This document shows positions 38,312 to 49,937 of a DNA stretch of 64,000 nt, in pieces (positions within the stretch are counted from its first letter, which is position 1; each line of letters starts with the position of its first letter). This DNA is from Clusia tigrina (lineage: Eukaryota; Arthropoda; Insecta; Diptera; Clusiidae), in the NCBI GenBank assembly GCA_920105625.2, contig OV050030.1, positions 89,003,652 through 89,067,651 on the forward strand, read 5' to 3'. The notes beneath the pieces were generated by a model. That model saw only the letters and a list, made by a program, of their open reading frames with translations. It did not search any database and was not told where the DNA came from. The position numbers and the translations under genes were made by a program.

Positions 38312-39421
38312 TCATTTGAGTGCCAAGTGATCAGTGATCACTGTGAACTCATACCCTTCCGAATATGCCCGCATCTTTTGGATATCCCAGACGATGACCA
38401 GACATTCTTTCTCCGTCGGAGAGAATTTCTTTGCTGATTTATTGAGATATCTACTAGGATAGGCGATGATACGTTCTTTTCCTTCTAGGTCTTGTGTTAG
38501 TACGGCACCCAATCCGTAGTCGCTCGCATACGTTTGCAGCGCAAAGCGTTGTGCGAAGTCCGGACATGCCAAGATAGGAGCTCCGGTGAGTAGTGGTTTC
38601 AGAGCGTCAAATGCTTCCTACTGTTCGCTATCCCATTTCCAATATCTGCCTTTCTTCAAAAAAGCCGTTAGCGGTTGTAACACGTCCGCGAATTCTAAAA
38701 CAAAACATAGATTCCACGAGGATACACGCTGGATAGCGGCGATTTTATCTGGGTCAGTATGGATGCCATATTCACTCACTACGTGGCCCAGATACTTCAA
38801 TTTCTTTCTGAAGAGCTTGATTTTTTCAGCATTTACTTTCAAGTTTGCTCTTCGAAGTCGGTGGAACACTTCCTGCAGACGCTTTCTGTGCTCTCCTTCT
38901 GATTTGGATGCAATGATGATGTCATCCAAATAAGCGAAAGCGTGAGAATACGGCTTTGCTTTTTTCCTCCATTGGTATCTGCCAGTAGCCGTTCTTCAAA
39001 TCTAGGCTACTGATACAATGAGCCGATCCAAGATGTGGTATATGCGCGGCAGTGGGTATGCACCGACAACTGAGTTGGCGTTTAAATGCCGGTAGTCCAC
39101 ACATAGCCTCCAATCTCCCGCCTTCTTCAGCACCAAGACGATAGGCGAACTGTGTCGGCTGTTCGATGGTTCGATATTGCCTTTGCTTATCAATTCATTG
39201 GCTTGGTCATTGATATTCGCCTGCATTTCTGGGTTTCTGACGAAATATCGTTGCTTGATGGGTGTCTCGCCCTTCATCACAATTTCGTGTTTCGCTACAC
39301 TGGTTTCTCCTTTCAATTTATGAAACAATTTCAACTCCGTTGCGATGATAGAAGTTGTATCTGGCACGCTATCGTCTTCACTACTCTCTGAAACCAATTT
39401 GGTATCTTCCTTTGACAACAC
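38312..39421 (-). pseudogene. RT-RNase H remnant of the Osvaldo-like element
   Basis: RT pieces on the minus strand: WRLCVDYRHLNANSVVGAYP (39050-39115), LDLKNGYWQIPMEEKSK (about 38960-39010), the catalytic YLDDIIIASKSEGEH (about 38890-38935) and LKYLGHVVSEYGI (about 38770). The RNase H part is LQTYASDYGLGAVLTQD (about 38500-38545) and EFTVITDHLALK (38312-38350). Frameshifts near 39005 and stops near 38590-38618 inactivate it. The YLDD site is intact. Confidence 0.85.
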
Positions 39422-39810
39422 AATACTGAAGCACCATATTTTGCTAGGAACTCCATGCCCAAGATAATGTCGTCTATAACTTCTGGCAAAACTAACAAAG
39501 CGATGCTGTGCTGCTTCTCACCCATCTGGGTCGCTACTTCCGGCATCTCCTGCACGATTCACCTGGATCCATCTGCTAATCGCACCACAATGTTCCTCGC
39601 GGCCCTAACCTGAGGTGTTGTTAGTCGCGCCGAAAACTTTTCGCTTCGAAAGCTACGTGTAGCCCCTGTATCGATGGTCGCTTCCATCTGATGTGTCCTA
39701 CGTTGAGGATTGCCGTAGACAGCTGCTATGTATGCATGCATGTCTTTCATAGCGCGTAACTTGAGAGCGAGTATGCAAGCCGTAGCGTGTTGCCCTTGAG
39801 CGATCACCAA
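39422..39810 (-). pseudogene. Protease remnant of the Osvaldo-like element
   Basis: The active-site region is MEATIDTGATRSFRSEKF (about 39640-39690), with the DTG triad intact, followed in another frame by DDIILGMEFLAKYGA (about 39440-39480). The resemblance to the arm element's IDTGVTRSFIS supports a common family. Confidence 0.8.
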
Positions 39811-39992
39811 AGCAGTTCATTGCCTGGTGCGTCGCACTTGCACTCTTTCAAGTGCAAGGGCGTCACATTGCACACGGGTAATGCATTCAAAATAACTGTC
39901 AATAGTCGGTGCCGCAGCGAAGATATGATGAGTAAGCATGTTGAATGTACATAGAATTTCCCCTCTGATAAATATCTAAGAATTAGTAAGAA

Positions 39993-40078
39993 CCAATCAA
40001 TTCATTTCATTCACTTGCATATTATGTATTTAAATAAGTTATGCAAGAGTGAGTGAATGAATTGATATTGATTGGTGA
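39993..40078. repeat. Imperfect hairpin, arms about 30 bp
   Basis: CCAATCAATTCATTTCATTC is followed by CACTTGCATA. About 18 bp of AT-rich loop later comes TATGCAAG, then GTGAATGAATTGAT and GATTGG, the reverse complement with small insertions. It lies just beyond the 5'-truncated end of the Osvaldo-like element. Confidence 0.75.
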
Positions 40079-40479
40079 ATAAGAAATATGTTATAAGAAG
40101 TTTCTTGTAAACCAAAGTTAGAATTAAAAATCAGAATTGTGTTGACCATGAAAGCATACACAAGTACTCGTATTTTTATTTGTCTTTGCCTTGTGGCAAA
40201 AATATAAAAGGAATCTCTGAGCCTTGAGGCTGAATTTTCAAGATCGGCCTTATATCTAGGCGTTATATCTACTCCATCATAAGGATACCTCCGAATTCAG
40301 GTCGACCCATTATGAATTGTACTTCATATATCAGGGCGTTTTGATAATTTATAGAAAAAGAAACATAACAATATGTATATGTATATGTCAAATAAATATG
40401 GCCTGAATTAATTAATACCCCAGTGTATCGCTAAAAGTTACTTCTTTATCACTGGTTTATTGAGACACTTTTTGATTTT
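40079..40479. other. Unassigned AT-rich spacer
   Basis: No gene, repeat family or terminal structure recognised between the hairpin and the next non-LTR element. Confidence 0.4.
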
Positions 40480-42590
40480 ATTCTTGCCCATGACTTAGTC
40501 ATTGCTAACAGGGGGAGCGAGCCAACTTTTATTACATCCAATAGAAGGGAGGTTCTCGATCTCACTCTTGGCAACAATTACTCGTCTCATCTTCTTTCGA
40601 GCTGGCGCGTTTTGTAGGAATGCTACTTTTCGGATCACTGTTATATATGCTTTAAGAATGGGATCTCGGATCCCTTGAATTCTGCAGAATCTAAAACGAA
40701 TACTAACAGAAAAAGAACTGACTGGAAAAAGTTCCAGGCTATGGAGTCGGGTCTGCAGTCGACTCCTCCCACTATCAACAATCACCTCGATATAGATCCA
40801 GCGGTTGAAACTATTTCAGCACTATTTAACTCTGCTGCCAAATCAGCCTGCAACTCCCCGAAGCCTAGAGGCAAACCCAAACCCCCTTGGTGGAATTCGG
40901 AAATTGCTGAGCTACGAAAAGAATGCCGCAAGCTCTTCAACAAAGCCAAAGCTACAAATGACTGGCTGCCTTTCAAGGATAAACAAAGGGAACTCAAGTA
41001 TACTGTGAACAGATCCAAAAGAGCGTCTTGGAGAGATTTCTGTGGCAGCATAGAAAGCTCGTCCGAGACAAGCAGACTCCGGAGGATCCTCAATACCACC
41101 CCTCGGGCTCTTGAATATATTCAGAGATCAGACGGTTACTGGACTGACTCTGAAACAGACACTCTCATTGCCCTAATATAAACACACTTTCCGGGGAATG
41201 AAATCTTTATTGATTGCAGGTCTCTTGACACCAACCATTTTTTAAGTCACTCAACCCAGTTCAAAATGACCCACACGCATATTCAATGGGCCATCAACAG
41301 CTTCAAGCCTTTTAAATTACCCGGGCCTGGTGGCATCATTTCCGCGGATATCCAGCACACTGCAAGGGCGGTTGCGCCTTGGCTACTGCATATTTATAAT
41401 GTATACCTCAGATGGTCGTACATTCCCCAAAGCTGGATGGAAGCTCGTGTAGTATTCATCCCTAAAGCCTGGAAAGGCGACACATAAAAAGCCTAAGGAC
41501 TATAGACCAATTAGTCTGTCCTCCTATCTTTTGAAAACTCTGCACAGGGACCTTGATATACAAATCAGGAGCTCTGTTAATTCCACGCTCCTATCCAAAT
41601 CACAACATGCCTATACTAAAGGTAAGTCTGTGGAAACAGCGCTGCACGCGCTCATTGAGCAAATAGAGAAATCTCTTTTCAATAAATAAAAATATACTTA
41701 GTATAGTAGTATTTCTCGACATAGGAGGGGCACTCAACAATATATGTCCCTCCGCCATAATAAAATTCGTAGAAAACCTTAACCTGGATCCCAGCTTGGT
41801 TAGGTTCATCGGACAGCTACTGAAAACACGCGTCATTGGCTCCTTAATAGGAAACGTGCATGCTAAAAGCACTGTCAAGAGAGGTACTCCACAAGGCGGT
41901 GTGCTCTCACCCCTCATCTGGAATCTGACGGTGAACACAATACTAATCAGATTACATCAGACTGGCTGCAACACTATAGCTTACGCGGATGACATTGCTA
42001 TCTCTGTTTCCGGCAGATATCTTGCAACACTTTCAGAAAAGCTAAGCTACTCTCTTAGCATTCTGTCCCAATGGTGTCATGAAGTTGGTATTGACGTCAA
42101 CCCTGCCAAAACTGAGGCTATGCTTTTCACCAGGAAGCATAAAATACCAAGTTTTGTCCTACCCAAACTCAATGGGACTTCCCTTAGCCTAAGCAATAGC
42201 GTCAAGTATCTAGGTCTGGTCCTAGACCCAAGCTCCATTGGAAAGCAAATTTAGCGGAGAGGGTACGGAAAGCCTCGTTTGCTCTATACTGTTGCAAGAT
42301 GGGGCGTCCAGCCTCGAATCATGTCCTGGCTCTATGCGGCGGTGGTTGAGCCGTACTTTCTCTACGGCGCTGTCTTCTGGTGGCCCGCAACTGACAAGGC
42401 GGTGAACCTGAAACCTTTTCACAACGTCAGAAGAACAGTAGCGATTCTGATAACAGGGGCTCTGCGTACCAGCCCTACAAAAGCTCTATTTGCAATCCTA
42501 CATTGGTTGCCCACTAAGCTTCTGCTCAGGCAACAAGCAAAATGCTCGGCTACCAGACTTAATGTTATATCTCGCTGGAATAGGTTGCAA
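40480..42590 (+). mobile_element. Second LOA/I-like non-LTR element, truncated at both ends
   Basis: It begins inside the endonuclease (DLVIANRGSEPTFITSNRRE, about 40497) and stops after the RT C-terminus. The 5' UTR of the arm element takes over at about 42592. It shares the architecture of the arm element but is a different family. Confidence 0.75.
40495..42590 (+). pseudogene. LOA/I-like endonuclease end and RT
   Basis: The endonuclease end carries SDHCYICF (about 40635). The linker has KPPWWNSEIAELRKECRKLF (about 40880). RT pieces are AVAPWLLHIYNVYLRWSYIP (about 41370), KDYRPISLSSYLLKTL (about 41498), KRGTPQGGVLSPLIWNLTVN (about 41878) and the catalytic AYADDIAISV (about 41981). The thumb has VKYLGLVLDPSS (about 42203) and ITGALRTSPTKALFAILHWL (about 42449). 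Frameshifts near 41485, 41690 and 42255 inactivate it. The YADD site is intact. Confidence 0.85.
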
Positions 42591-42771
42591 AGAATGAAAA
42601 TTTTCGGGTTTCGATGCCACCACCACAGAATCTTCAGTCGAGTCATGAGTCAATGGCTGACACCGATACACACTGTGTGGTGACAAAAACAGTGTGACCT
42701 CAGAGAAATCTGGGTGCACGGTTATTGGTTCAGACCTAAGCAATCTGAACATAAAAAGTGACTTCATAAAA

Positions 42772-43732
42772 ATGACGTCAGCAGAGAAGAGATATTTCAT
42801 GCAAGCGATGACAAGTGGTCACTCTAGGGAAAAGGCTCTAGAGATTGCTAAAAGCAGGTCCATGGCGAAAAGGGCTCGCTCTGTAGAGACACCAACAGAA
42901 ACGCCATCTGTCAAAAGGACCAAAACGTCACCTTATGTAGGCAAGCCAACGTTCAGTCAGGTGTCCAGCATTATTCGGCTGGGAAATGTCCCGACCGAAT
43001 CAATAAGGGCGCCATTCTCAAAAGAACAGTTGGTTCTTATCCAAGAGATCGTTATTGACGTATTGATAGAGGTCAGCGACAATAACGAAAAACCAGTGTT
43101 TGAGGGCTTAACACACAGAAACGGATGGTTACTGTTCGGATGAAAAACCACATCGGCCTAATAAAAGGGAAATGTTGTTTGGAGATGACACTCCTTGAGG
43201 AATCAAAATTTCCAAAAACGCAGGTGGTCAGAGGCTACTTGCCACAAAGCACAGAGCTCACCAACGAAAAAATTCTTGCGACCTTTGGGGCGCAGAATGA
43301 AATGGCAGCAAAGAATTGGAAGGTGATCCAGAGGTCAACCGAAGGTGCGTCACTTCACCTGGTTATCGCTGTGGACGATGAATCACTGAATAAACTGTGA
43401 CAGTGCAAGGGGAAGATAGCCTATCGCTATGGACATGTGCAACAAAGACGCAGAGAAAGCCAGCGAAAGGGGAAAAACAGAAAAAAACGCCGACACTCGG
43501 GAGCAGTGCTGAAGGGCATGCTGGGGACACAAGGTCCAACGAAGTGGAGGCCGACAAACCATCTACTAGCAAAGCCGCGCTAGAACAACAAAGACAAATC
43601 GCAGGCGCAACGAAAGCGCTTCAACACGAAAAACCAAAAACCAACCATACTGGGGGCCATAGGGACCACAAAAATAAGGGTCCTAGGGGCGCGAGGCTCC
43701 AGAAACTCGCTGCGGAAAGCCGCCGCGAATGA
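42772..43732 (+). pseudogene. Non-LTR ORF1 (DUF4780-like)
   Basis: From MTSAEKRYFMQAMTSGHSRE it runs through a basic Ser/Thr-rich segment (KRTKTSPYVGKP), an SSIIRLGNVP... helix region and NGWLLFG. Then, one frame on, it reads CCLEMTLLEESKFPKTQVVR and NWKVIQRSTEGASLHLVIAV, which resembles the DUF4780 domain common in insect non-LTR ORF1 proteins. After another shift near 43400 a disordered Lys/Ser-rich tail follows (KPSTSKAALEQQRQIAG). The tail's stop TGA (43730-43732) overlaps the ORF2 start. It probably binds element RNA. Confidence 0.7.
43729..43732 (+). promoter_or_regulatory. ORF1 stop/ORF2 start overlap (ATGA)
   Basis: The TGA ending the ORF1 tail overlaps the ATG of ORF2 by two bases, an arrangement that in other non-LTR elements allows ORF2 translation by termination-reinitiation. 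The same four bases occur in the right arm. Confidence 0.6.
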
Positions 43733-46700
43733 GCACTCTTGAAATGCTACAGGCGAACTTGCACCATGCTAAAGGAGCATCAGCCACCCTGTGCAAGAGA
43801 TTCGCCGCCGAAGATCTATCCATGGCCTTAATACAAGAGCCATGGATAATTGGGGGCCAAAGCAAAGGTTTTATAAATAAGGGATGCAAGTTTGTTTATT
43901 ATCACTGTTCGTTGCTCAGAGCGGCGATTATGATTGATTTTAATACTAACTATTTTCTCATTTCAGAATATACTAGTCAAGATCTAGTGGCTGTCCTTGT
44001 AGAATTCTCAAGAGAGAGGGGGGGAAGGAAATTGTTTGTGAGTCCACCTAATTTCCAGGTGACTCGAACATTCTACCTCCCGTGGAGGTGTTTGGACACT
44101 GCCAAAATAACAATCTGCAGTACGTGATTGGCTGCGATGCAAACGCGCATCATCATGTCTGGGGAAGCTCGGACATCAGCAACAGGGGTGAGTCTCTCTT
44201 AAGTTTTCTCTTAAGTAAAAACACAAAAATATGTAATAAGGTTGCAAGGCCAACCTTTATTAACGGGGTTGGGGAAGAGGTACTAGACCTAATGCTAACC
44301 AGTCCTTACAACGCCAATTTTGTCAAAAATTGGCATGTACCTGACGAGCCCTCTCTGTCCGATCATTTGCATATAAGATTCGACTTATCAGGTAAATCTG
44401 AATTAAAAAATGAAGTCTTCAATCCAAAAATAAAACAAATTGGAGACTATATAGGTAATTATTAGAATCAAGATCCGATTCGCTGCCTATAGGTATAAGT
44501 TCCATTGGTGAACTCGAGGAAGCGGTGTACCGACTAAACGATATAATAATCTCATCATATCATGAAGCACTGTGGTCAAATCTCACAATGTGTCTCGCAT
44601 GGTCCCATGGTGGAATGACAAGCTTGCAGATATGCGTAAAAAGATAAGAAAACTGTTCAATCGTTGTAATAGCACGAAGGTGTGGGACGAATATGGGGCG
44701 CTCTGACAAATTACAACAAAGAACTAAGAAGATCCAAGCGTGAGTCTTGGAGAAAATTTTGCGAAAGCATAGTCGAAACGCCAGAGAGCGCTAGACTCCA
44801 TAAAGCTTTACGCAAAGAACACTCGAACGGTTTTGAAAATTTAAGAAGACCAGATGGATCTTATACAATGAACAGGAGGGACACTTTAGAAAACCTGCTT
44901 CAAGTGCACCACCCGGGGTCAACTATAGTGTCAATGACACTGGATCAGCCGTCATGCGACCAATGGATAATATTAGACAAAAGATCCTGGAGTTTGTCTG
45001 GAGTATTAATTACCCCAGAGAAAGTTAAATGAACTGTTGGTTGAACTTGTTGCTATTTTTAGGAACAGTTTCAGCAGCGAGTACATACCATCCGTCTGGC
45101 GTAAAGTCAATGTGGAATTTATTCCAAAATTGGGCAAAAGGTCCAGCGAACTGCCTAAATCTTACAGACCTATCAGTCTCACGTCGTTTCTTCTAAAAAC
45201 TATGGAAAAATTGGTGGATCTACATATTAGAGAAATGCTAGACAGAACAACACCTCTGCACCACTCTCAGTTTGCATATAATAGAGGAAAATCCACGGAG
45301 GGGGCGCTTCATTACATTGTAATAAAGATAGAGAAAGCTCAATATTCCAAGGAAAATGCTTTATGTGCCTGCTTAGATGTTGAGGGCGCCTTTGATAATA
45401 CCGGTTACAGTTATATAGAGCGGGCAATGCTCTGCAAAAATATCGATAAACCGACGGTTGGGTGGGTTAAAACGAAGTTTAAAAGTAGAGAAGTTAGCTC
45501 ATCTATGGGAGACGAGGCCGTATCAGTCAAGGCAATGAAAGGATGTACCCAAGGCGGTGTGTTGTCACCCCTTCTATGGTCTTTAGTTACTGACGATCTG
45601 TTAGTCAAACTACAAGGGTTAGGCTGCGAGGCAAGTGGATATGCTGACGATCTTGCTGTCATTATTAGTGTAAGTTTGAAAGAACAGTATCCGACATTAT
45701 GAATCAGGCTCAAGCCTTCATCTCAGAGGGGTAATGCATGAATCCTAGCAAAACTATTCTCGTCCCTTTTACAAATAGATTAAAATTGAACCTTGGTACA
45801 ATAGCTCTTGAGGGAATTAATATAGAATGTTCCGATGAGGTCAAATATCTGGGTGTAGTTCTGGATAAGCGACTGAATTGGAACTCTCACCTAGACTCGG
45901 TGATAAACAAAGCCACAAGAGCAATGTGAGCATGTCGAAGTCTCTTTGGTAGAACATGTATCAATAGTGGTACACTGGATGCATCCCTTGTGTGGTAGCC
46001 CAAGACAACACAAGAATGTGGTAAGAAAATACTTACAAGATTTCAAAGGCAAGCTTGCCTGGCAATAACCGGTGCCATACGAAACTGCTCAACCGCTTCT
46101 ATTGAGGCCATAATAGGACTATCCCCACTACACCCATTCGTGAAAAAATGTGTTACTAGAAGCGGATTAAAGATGAACCTCATTACTATGGCTATTTCAA
46201 TATTTTAAAAAACATACCAGATCGAAACATAATCTGCTCAATAACGGACTATATGATCCCTAAACGACAGTTTGATCGCAATTTTGAGATTATTATCTCA
46301 GACCGTGATGAATGGGACACAGAACAACCCTGGGTCGACCCTAGAAGTCTAGAATGGTTCACAGACTGTTCAAAAACAAACACCGGTGTCAGTGCAGGGG
46401 TCTATGGACCAAATACCAGAATCTCAGAGCCAATGAGCAGGTGGCCTAGCGTCTTCCAGGCTGAAATTCAAGCAATCTCAATCTGTGCGAGGACAAATCT
46501 GAAAATGGGTATCAAGGGCGCACACATCTATTCAGATAGTCAAGCTGCATTACAGGCATAAGCTTCATATTCTTTAGAATCGAAACTGGTGGAAGAATGC
46601 TTCAACAACTTACAATCTCTAGGTGCAACAAATAAGGTTGCAATTTGCAGGGTCCCGGGTCACTCGGTGATTGAAGGAAATGAAAGTGCTGACGAGCTGG

Positions 46701-47160
46701 CCAGGGCCGGTTCCGCAGCAAGCCTCATAGGTCCGGAACCATAGTGTGGTATCAACTGGGCGCAGGCTAAATCCAGGGTAGATAACTGGGAACATAGTCT
46801 CAGAATGTCACACTGGGAAGGGATAGAGGGACTTCGTCAAACCAAAAGACATGTAAAGCCATTCATCTACAATAAATAGCTGCGCAGTTTGTGCAAAGCA
46901 GACAGAGATAGGGAAAATAGTAGGTATTCTATCAGCTCATTACTACCTGAAATATCACCTGACTTAAATCCACATTCTTGATGATACGGAGTGCCGGCTC
47001 TGTCTAGAAGACGAGGAAACCACGGAACACATATTGTGCGACTGCATTACGTTGGCAAGAACCAGAATGCATATATTCCACCGCGATCAGCTGGCTCTTG
47101 AAGAAATAAAGAATGCTCCTGTTATGGAGATTCTCAAATTCATCCATAAAGCGGAAAAAT
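43729..47160 (+). pseudogene. Non-LTR ORF2 (EN-RT-RNase H), left arm
   Basis: It starts MSTLEMLQANLHHAKGASAT, then the endonuclease with ALIQEPWIIGG, VIGCDANAHHHVWGSSD (44125) and SLSDHLHIRFDL (44350). RT: SYRPISLTSFLLKTMEKLVD (45160), LDVEGAFDN (45370), KGCTQGGVLSPLLWSLVTDD (45537), GYADDLAVII (45637). RNase H: LEWFTDCSKTNTGVSAGVYG (46350), QAEIQAI, YSDSQAAL (46533) and PGHSVIEGNESADELA (46650). The C-terminus has CRLCLEDEETTEHILCDC (about 46990). Frameshifts near 44080, 44465, 45690 and a TAA at 46559-46561 break it. The FTDGS of the RNase H site reads FTDCS here. Confidence 0.88.
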
Positions 47161-47473
47161 AATGAAAAATAATGAAAAAAACATAACTTTCAACTACTTC
47201 CTTTCTTTAGAGAAGGAACATCTAGGTAGAAAAGAACCTGATAAATTATTGAGACGATTTGACATCACCAAACGGACGAAATGCTATGGCATTACGGAAG
47301 AAACGCCGGCACTAAACCTATAGGGCATAGTAGATCGGACAATTGTGATCACATGGATCATTAATGACAAATTTAGTATGCCACAAAAGATCTTTTAGGT
47401 CGCAGTGTCGGCCATTGGGCAAACTACTAAAGCTAAATTGTTTTTATTATTACATATAAGTTTGCATATATAT

Positions 47474-48142
47474 TGTAAGGAAACCTTCCTGCCTACGCTT
47501 GTGCTGAGGTGACGCTCGCCGTTGTCCAGGGTTCATACAAAATTTATTTATTGGCAGGGTTGGTTTATAATTATATTTTATTATTAGAAAACTTAACCTA
47601 TCTAACATCGATACATTCTTAATTCTAATACAATGTGTTTTCCTGAAGTACGGCCGTGGTTTACAATATATTACCAGACCGTAGCTTTTACAATTTTATA
47701 ATATTTCACTATATTTACGTGCGGTGGCGAGGAATCCCACGTTGCGGCGAAATAGTCCGTGGTGTTGACTTATTTCTTGTACATTAGGTCACGAGCGTAT
47801 TGGTTAGCACCGAGAAAGGCAGATAAATCCCGGAATTCTCGGTGAAACTGAAGCGTCAAAATGTCCTTCAATATCGTTAGGCGCTGATTTGAACAAGATC
47901 TGAGAAAGGCAGACGCTCGGTACGCGTTTATATAATCCCTTCTCAGCTATTTGTGGTGTGAGGTATTCGGGCGCGTTACCATATGGCCACCAAGTGTGCT
48001 ACGTTCGATTTTGCAATTGTGTAGTCCTAGTGGCCGCTAGATGGCGGTGATAGTTGTTAGGTGTGGCCAACTCACATGCGCGCTTGTGTGCCAACGTTGT
48101 GAGACCAAAATACGAGGATGTTGAGCATTTTGGTTCCTCACA
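47474..48142 (-). repeat. 3' LTR, left arm
   Basis: 669 bp. It begins TGTGAGGAACC on the minus strand after a GTGGGGAG purine tract and ends TTCCTTACA. It lacks about 165 bp of hairpin repeat units found in the 5' LTR. Confidence 0.93.
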
Positions 48143-49390
48143 CTCCCCACTTACTTCGGGGTGGGAAAGTGCGCACTGATGATTCCCTTTGTTGATATTG
48201 GTTGACGGTGTCTTTCTAGTTGCTGAGCCTTGCTGTTCCTGGTGTGACCCTCTGTAAAATGGTTTGGCCTGGCTGACATGAATATTCTGTACTTTTCCCC
48301 CATTCTCTTTTTGTACTTGTAGAATGACGGGTGATTTGTAGCGGATGATGCGGTATGGTCCGTCATAATTTCGTGCAAGTTTCGCGTTGAATTTGTCGAT
48401 AGCCTTTGATAATTGATGTTGCTTTATCAGTACTCCTGTCCAATCGATGGATGCCATGGGCGCCTCTGTAGATTATAGTATCGGGCTTGATCTTGTGCGG
48501 CCCGCTCCATATTGCGTCTAACAATTTGGAATACTTCTTTTAAGGCAGTGTGTTTTCCCTCTGGTATGTGAGGTTGATTACCACTTCCCGGGGTGTGATC
48601 ATCATAGAGAGTTGTAGGCAATCGTGGTTCTCCATTTTGTGTAAGAAAAGCGGGGGTGTATCCAGTGGAGTCAGCGCGACTGGTGTTAAGGGCCAGGGTG
48701 ATTTCTGGGAAAAAGGCATCCCATTTGCTTTGATTTGTGCCTGTATACTGTACAATGACCCTTTTCACAGTGCGGTTCGCTCACTCTATTGGATTCTCCT
48801 GGGGCGTGTATGGTGCCGTAAACTCCGATAGATATGTTCTGAAGCTCCGGCTCGTGAACTGGACGCCATTGTCAGAAACAAATGTAGCGGCTGATGATCC
48901 TCTCGTGTATGGCCTTTCGCAGACTCTCACTAGTGGCCTTGCGCACCGGTATTAGCTCTGTCCATTTGCTGAATTTATCCAAGAGCACAAGGAGCATCGT
49001 TCTTGGCAGAGGTCCAATGAAATCCGCGCAAAGAATAGCCCATGGCTCTTCCGCGATTTGGGATAGCATTTCCCCTGCCGTTTTCAACTGACTTGTTTTT
49101 TACTGCTGGTAGGATTTACAGCCTAGTACGTATTTTTTCACATCTCGAAACATTCCGGGCCAGTAGTAGCGGTTGTTGATCCGTGCAATCGTTTTTCGGA
49201 TGCCCATGTGGCCTGCGCTGGGGTCGTCGTGGTTTTCCGCCAGAACTCGTGGTCGTTGAAACGATGGGACACAAAGTTTCCATGCTACACAATCCTCGTC
49301 TTGTGAGTGTGTAGGGATATGACGGTACAGATTGTTGTTCTGAACTAAATAATCTGCGAATTTGGCCGGGTCTTCGTTTACTTCTTGCAT
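48143..49390 (-). pseudogene. Integrase, left arm
   Basis: Zinc domain GHMGIRKTIARINNRYYWPG, with the final C-x2-C reading CKSY, so one zinc cysteine is lost. The core has LCADFIGPLPR (about 49010) and SDNGVQF in a shifted frame (about 48865). ALNTSRADSTGYTPAFLTQN lies at about 48680. The C-terminal GPYRIIRYKSPVILQV (about 48340) is the GPY-type motif. An in-frame stop after CKSYQQ and frameshifts near 48873 and 48455 break it. Confidence 0.85.
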
Positions 49391-49414
49391 CCTCGGTTCA
49401 AGCCATCTGCATCT

Positions 49415-49937
49415 TTATTCGCTATCTCGTAGCTCGTTTGGTTCTGTGGCCTTTAGTGTAGTCAACTGTGTGCTTCTTCCTGGTTTCTCATGATTTGCCC
49501 GTAAATCCACGCTTCGTTCTCCGCACGGTAATCGAGCGCCTACTAGGTTTAAAATATTCAAGCCCAGCGTTACATCTTCTTGTGCCCGTTCAAATATTAG
49601 CATGGACATTTGGTAGTGGTTATTTCCCCTCACCACTTTTGCTAGCAACGCATTCTCGCTTCTGCATGCACTTCCATCAGCTAGTTGTGCATGTACATTC
49701 ACCGGTACCACTTTATCATGGTATTGCCGGCATGCAAATGGCCCACTAATGAAACTTCTGGTCACACCCGTGTCTATAGTGGCCAAAACGTGCTCCCCAT
49801 CTACGATTACGAAGTTTGAGATGCGGGTGCCATCGTACTTTAGAGATTTTCTTATTGCTCGTTGCTCGTTCTGTGACCCTGTCAAGAATCGCATCTGAGG
49901 GGGCTCCCGCTCGTTTCCCGAACTCTTTCGACAGCAT
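49415..49937 (-). pseudogene. Aspartic protease, left arm
   Basis: HVLATIDTGVTRSFISGPFA (about 49735-49795) has an intact DTG. It continues RAQEDVTLGLNILNLVGARL and ends 24 bp before the integrase fragment. The RT-RNase H segment that should come between is deleted. Confidence 0.85.

Larger units (their letters stand above)
35088..39990 (-). mobile_element. Osvaldo-like gypsy element, pol and 3' LTR
   Basis: On the minus strand it has protease, RT, RNase H, integrase, a long region without a recognised domain, a purine tract (GAAGAGGGGAAGAGA, about 35459-35473) and an LTR start TGTAAGGGGGGC at 35458. The 5' LTR and most of gag are not found. It is related to but distinct from the element in the palindrome arms (compare HLGIRNTILRFSNRYHWPGM with HMGIRKTIARINNRYYWPGM). 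Confidence 0.75.
42592..47455 (+). mobile_element. LOA/I-like non-LTR element with RNase H (left-arm copy)
   Basis: Near full-length: 5' UTR, ORF1, ORF2 with endonuclease, RT, RNase H and C-terminal Cys motif, 3' UTR ending in ATTATTAC-type sequence. It is the same family as the decayed 7235-11598 copy. It carries a deletion of about 80 bp at about 45038 and several frameshifts, so it is inactive but much younger than that copy. Confidence 0.88.

Noticed and set aside
40495..40785. Minus-strand 96-codon frame
   Set aside because: It is antisense to endonuclease sequence with a clear SDH motif on the plus strand.
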